Made by a program: the position numbers and the translations under genes. A stretch of 27,687 nucleotides of DNA from a virus, in IMG/VR virus record IMGVR_UViG_3300042453_003626, positions 1 through 27,687 of that record; one strand, written 5' to 3'. The first letter of the stretch is position 1. Each line of letters begins with the position of its first letter. Positions 26,756 through 27,687 of this stretch are shown piece by piece. Below the pieces are notes generated by a model. That model searched no databases, was not told the origin of the DNA, and worked only from the letters and a program-made list of their open reading frames with translations.

Positions 26756-26795
26756 ATTTTTGGCTAAATATTAAATATCTTCTTAAAATTTAAAT

Positions 26796-27686
26796 ATGAG
26801 AGCAGTAGAATTTACCAAATCCAAAATAGCAGAGAGTGTTGATTCATTATTTGAAATCAACATGAGCCCTAAAAATCTAGAACGTCTGATTGCAGATATC
26901 CCAGGAGCCAGAGTAGGCATGGAATTTGAAATGATAGTTCCTGGCATCGGTAGTCCTGATAATGATGATGATTTTGAATCTGAACCAGATATGGATATGG
27001 ATGAAAGAGTATATGATATTAGTGATGTTGTAAGTTTTTTTGAAAACGGAGACATGAATTCACGTAGAGATATTCGCAGACTTAGAGAAGAGTTAGAAGA
27101 AAAGTTTAATGAATGGATAATGGAAAAATCAGATGAAATATGGGCGCGTGATCGTAGAGAAATTGTAAGTGACTACATTGCAAATAACGATCTAGAATCA
27201 GAAAAAGAAGAAGATGAAGATTTTGATGAATTCTTAGATAGAAAGTTGGAAGACGACGATTTTGTTAATGAAGTTCGTAGTGAATGGCAAGATGAACAAT
27301 ACGGCGAATTTGATCAACGTGATTTTTTGAGGGATCAAGGATGGAGATCTGCGGGTGATGTATATGACGAATACAATGGCACTATTGAATGGCCATACTG
27401 GACTGAAGCGCCAGAGAGTGGTGGTGGTAGTATAAATGCAGATGTCATAGTAGACGATTTTGGCCGAACATTAGGGGTCAAGGTCAATTATTCATCGAAA
27501 TATCACGGAGGTTTGAAATCTAAGGATGCCTGGCGCATTGAGCCAGATAGCAGTATTGAATCGTTTGACAATGACGATGGTGGTCTAGAATTTATTACAC
27601 CTGATGGTGGATTGTCGCTAGATGAAATGATCACTAAAATGGAAGAAGTACGAGCATGGGCGCTAGCTAATGGCTGTTACCAATAG
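26796..27686 (+). CDS. Amidoligase-like phage protein, apparently cut short by a frameshift
   Basis: 296 residues as read. MRAVEFTKSKIAES, then VGMEFEMIVPG (about 40-50), fitting the E-x-E strand that starts amidoligase (ATP-grasp-like COOH-NH2 ligase) domains. A long acidic helical insert follows (about 60-170), then DWRIEPD-type DAWRIEPDSSIE and GGLEFITPDGG, the second active-site strand, and MEEVRAWALANGCYQ before TAG 27684. Relatives continue GCYTNxSTGLHxNxS from memory; re-reading two bases back gives T-N-S exactly. The gene is therefore likely truncated or frameshifted at the edge of the window. The N-terminus may be a capsid-targeting sequence. Confidence 0.65.
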   Translation: MRAVEFTKSKIAESVDSLFEINMSPKNLERLIADIPGARVGMEFEMIVPGIGSPDNDDDFESEPDMDMDERVYDISDVVSFFENGDMNSRRDIRRLREELEEKFNEWIMEKSDEIWARDRREIVSDYIANNDLESEKEEDEDFDEFLDRKLEDDDFVNEVRSEWQDEQYGEFDQRDFLRDQGWRSAGDVYDEYNGTIEWPYWTEAPESGGGSINADVIVDDFGRTLGVKVNYSSKYHGGLKSKDAWRIEPDSSIESFDNDDGGLEFITPDGGLSLDEMITKMEEVRAWALANGCYQ

Positions 27687-27687
27687 T

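Noticed and set aside
26783-27055. 90-aa Ser-rich minus-strand frame
   Set aside because: Antisense to the acidic amidoligase-like gene; Ser/Leu richness is expected from reading Asp/Glu codons backwards.

Overview
The window looks like part of the genome of a large T4-like contractile-tailed phage of a Gram-negative, probably aquatic, proteobacterium. The evidence is tightly packed genes almost all on one strand, ATGA start/stop overlaps, TATAAATA-type late promoters, a class I ribonucleotide reductase (RNR) operon, a PAAR spike-tip protein, a SleB-type lysin, a DexA-like exonuclease, small heat-shock protein, bS21, ClpS, PstS and UvdE. The PstS resembles betaproteobacterial PstS, so a freshwater betaproteobacterial host is my best guess (inference only). 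No rRNA, complete tRNA, CRISPR array, insertion sequence or integrase was seen.

Layout. 1-514: end of an unidentified gene and a conserved phage protein. 525-5245: nrdA in two pieces with a GIY-YIG endonuclease gene between them, then nrdB and glutaredoxin, a dNTP-synthesis operon. 5226-8214: Lsm-like protein, PAAR spike tip and two probable virion proteins. 8266-12322: SleB lysin, small proteins, a membrane/coiled-coil protein, a glycosyltransferase and a methyltransferase. 12319-14559: bS21, Hsp20, ClpS (translation and proteostasis) and a DEDDh exonuclease. 14565-15714: a Pho-box-controlled pstS with a strong terminator. 15735-18820: a nucleotidyltransferase with a capsid-targeting-like N-terminus, two secreted paralogues and a nucleotide-sugar dehydrogenase. 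18866-22867: a tandem array of about twelve small paralogues, most ending in FxLRWS. 22881-26060: small proteins, UvdE, and one minus-strand repeat protein. 26096-27687: secreted SNase nuclease, a terminator, and an amidoligase-like gene that stops at a conserved motif at the window edge.

Most notable: (1) The two nrdA pieces carry tails that look like what is left of a split intein whose splice junctions have been deleted; a GIY-YIG gene still lies between them. (2) In the FxLRWS array the codons for the C-terminal L-R-W-S also form the Shine-Dalgarno of the next gene (TTG AGG TGG TCA overlapping ATG). The codons change where no gene is coupled downstream, while the peptide stays the same. 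(3) The phage ClpS differs from E. coli ClpS at two N-degron pocket positions (Met40 to Val, His66 to Asn). (4) A two-repeat Pho box precedes pstS.

Two promoter classes can be read: late-type (N)ATAAATA and host sigma70-type TTGAC(A/G)-N17/18-TGnTAnAAT. They suggest separate late virion/packaging and early host-takeover expression units.
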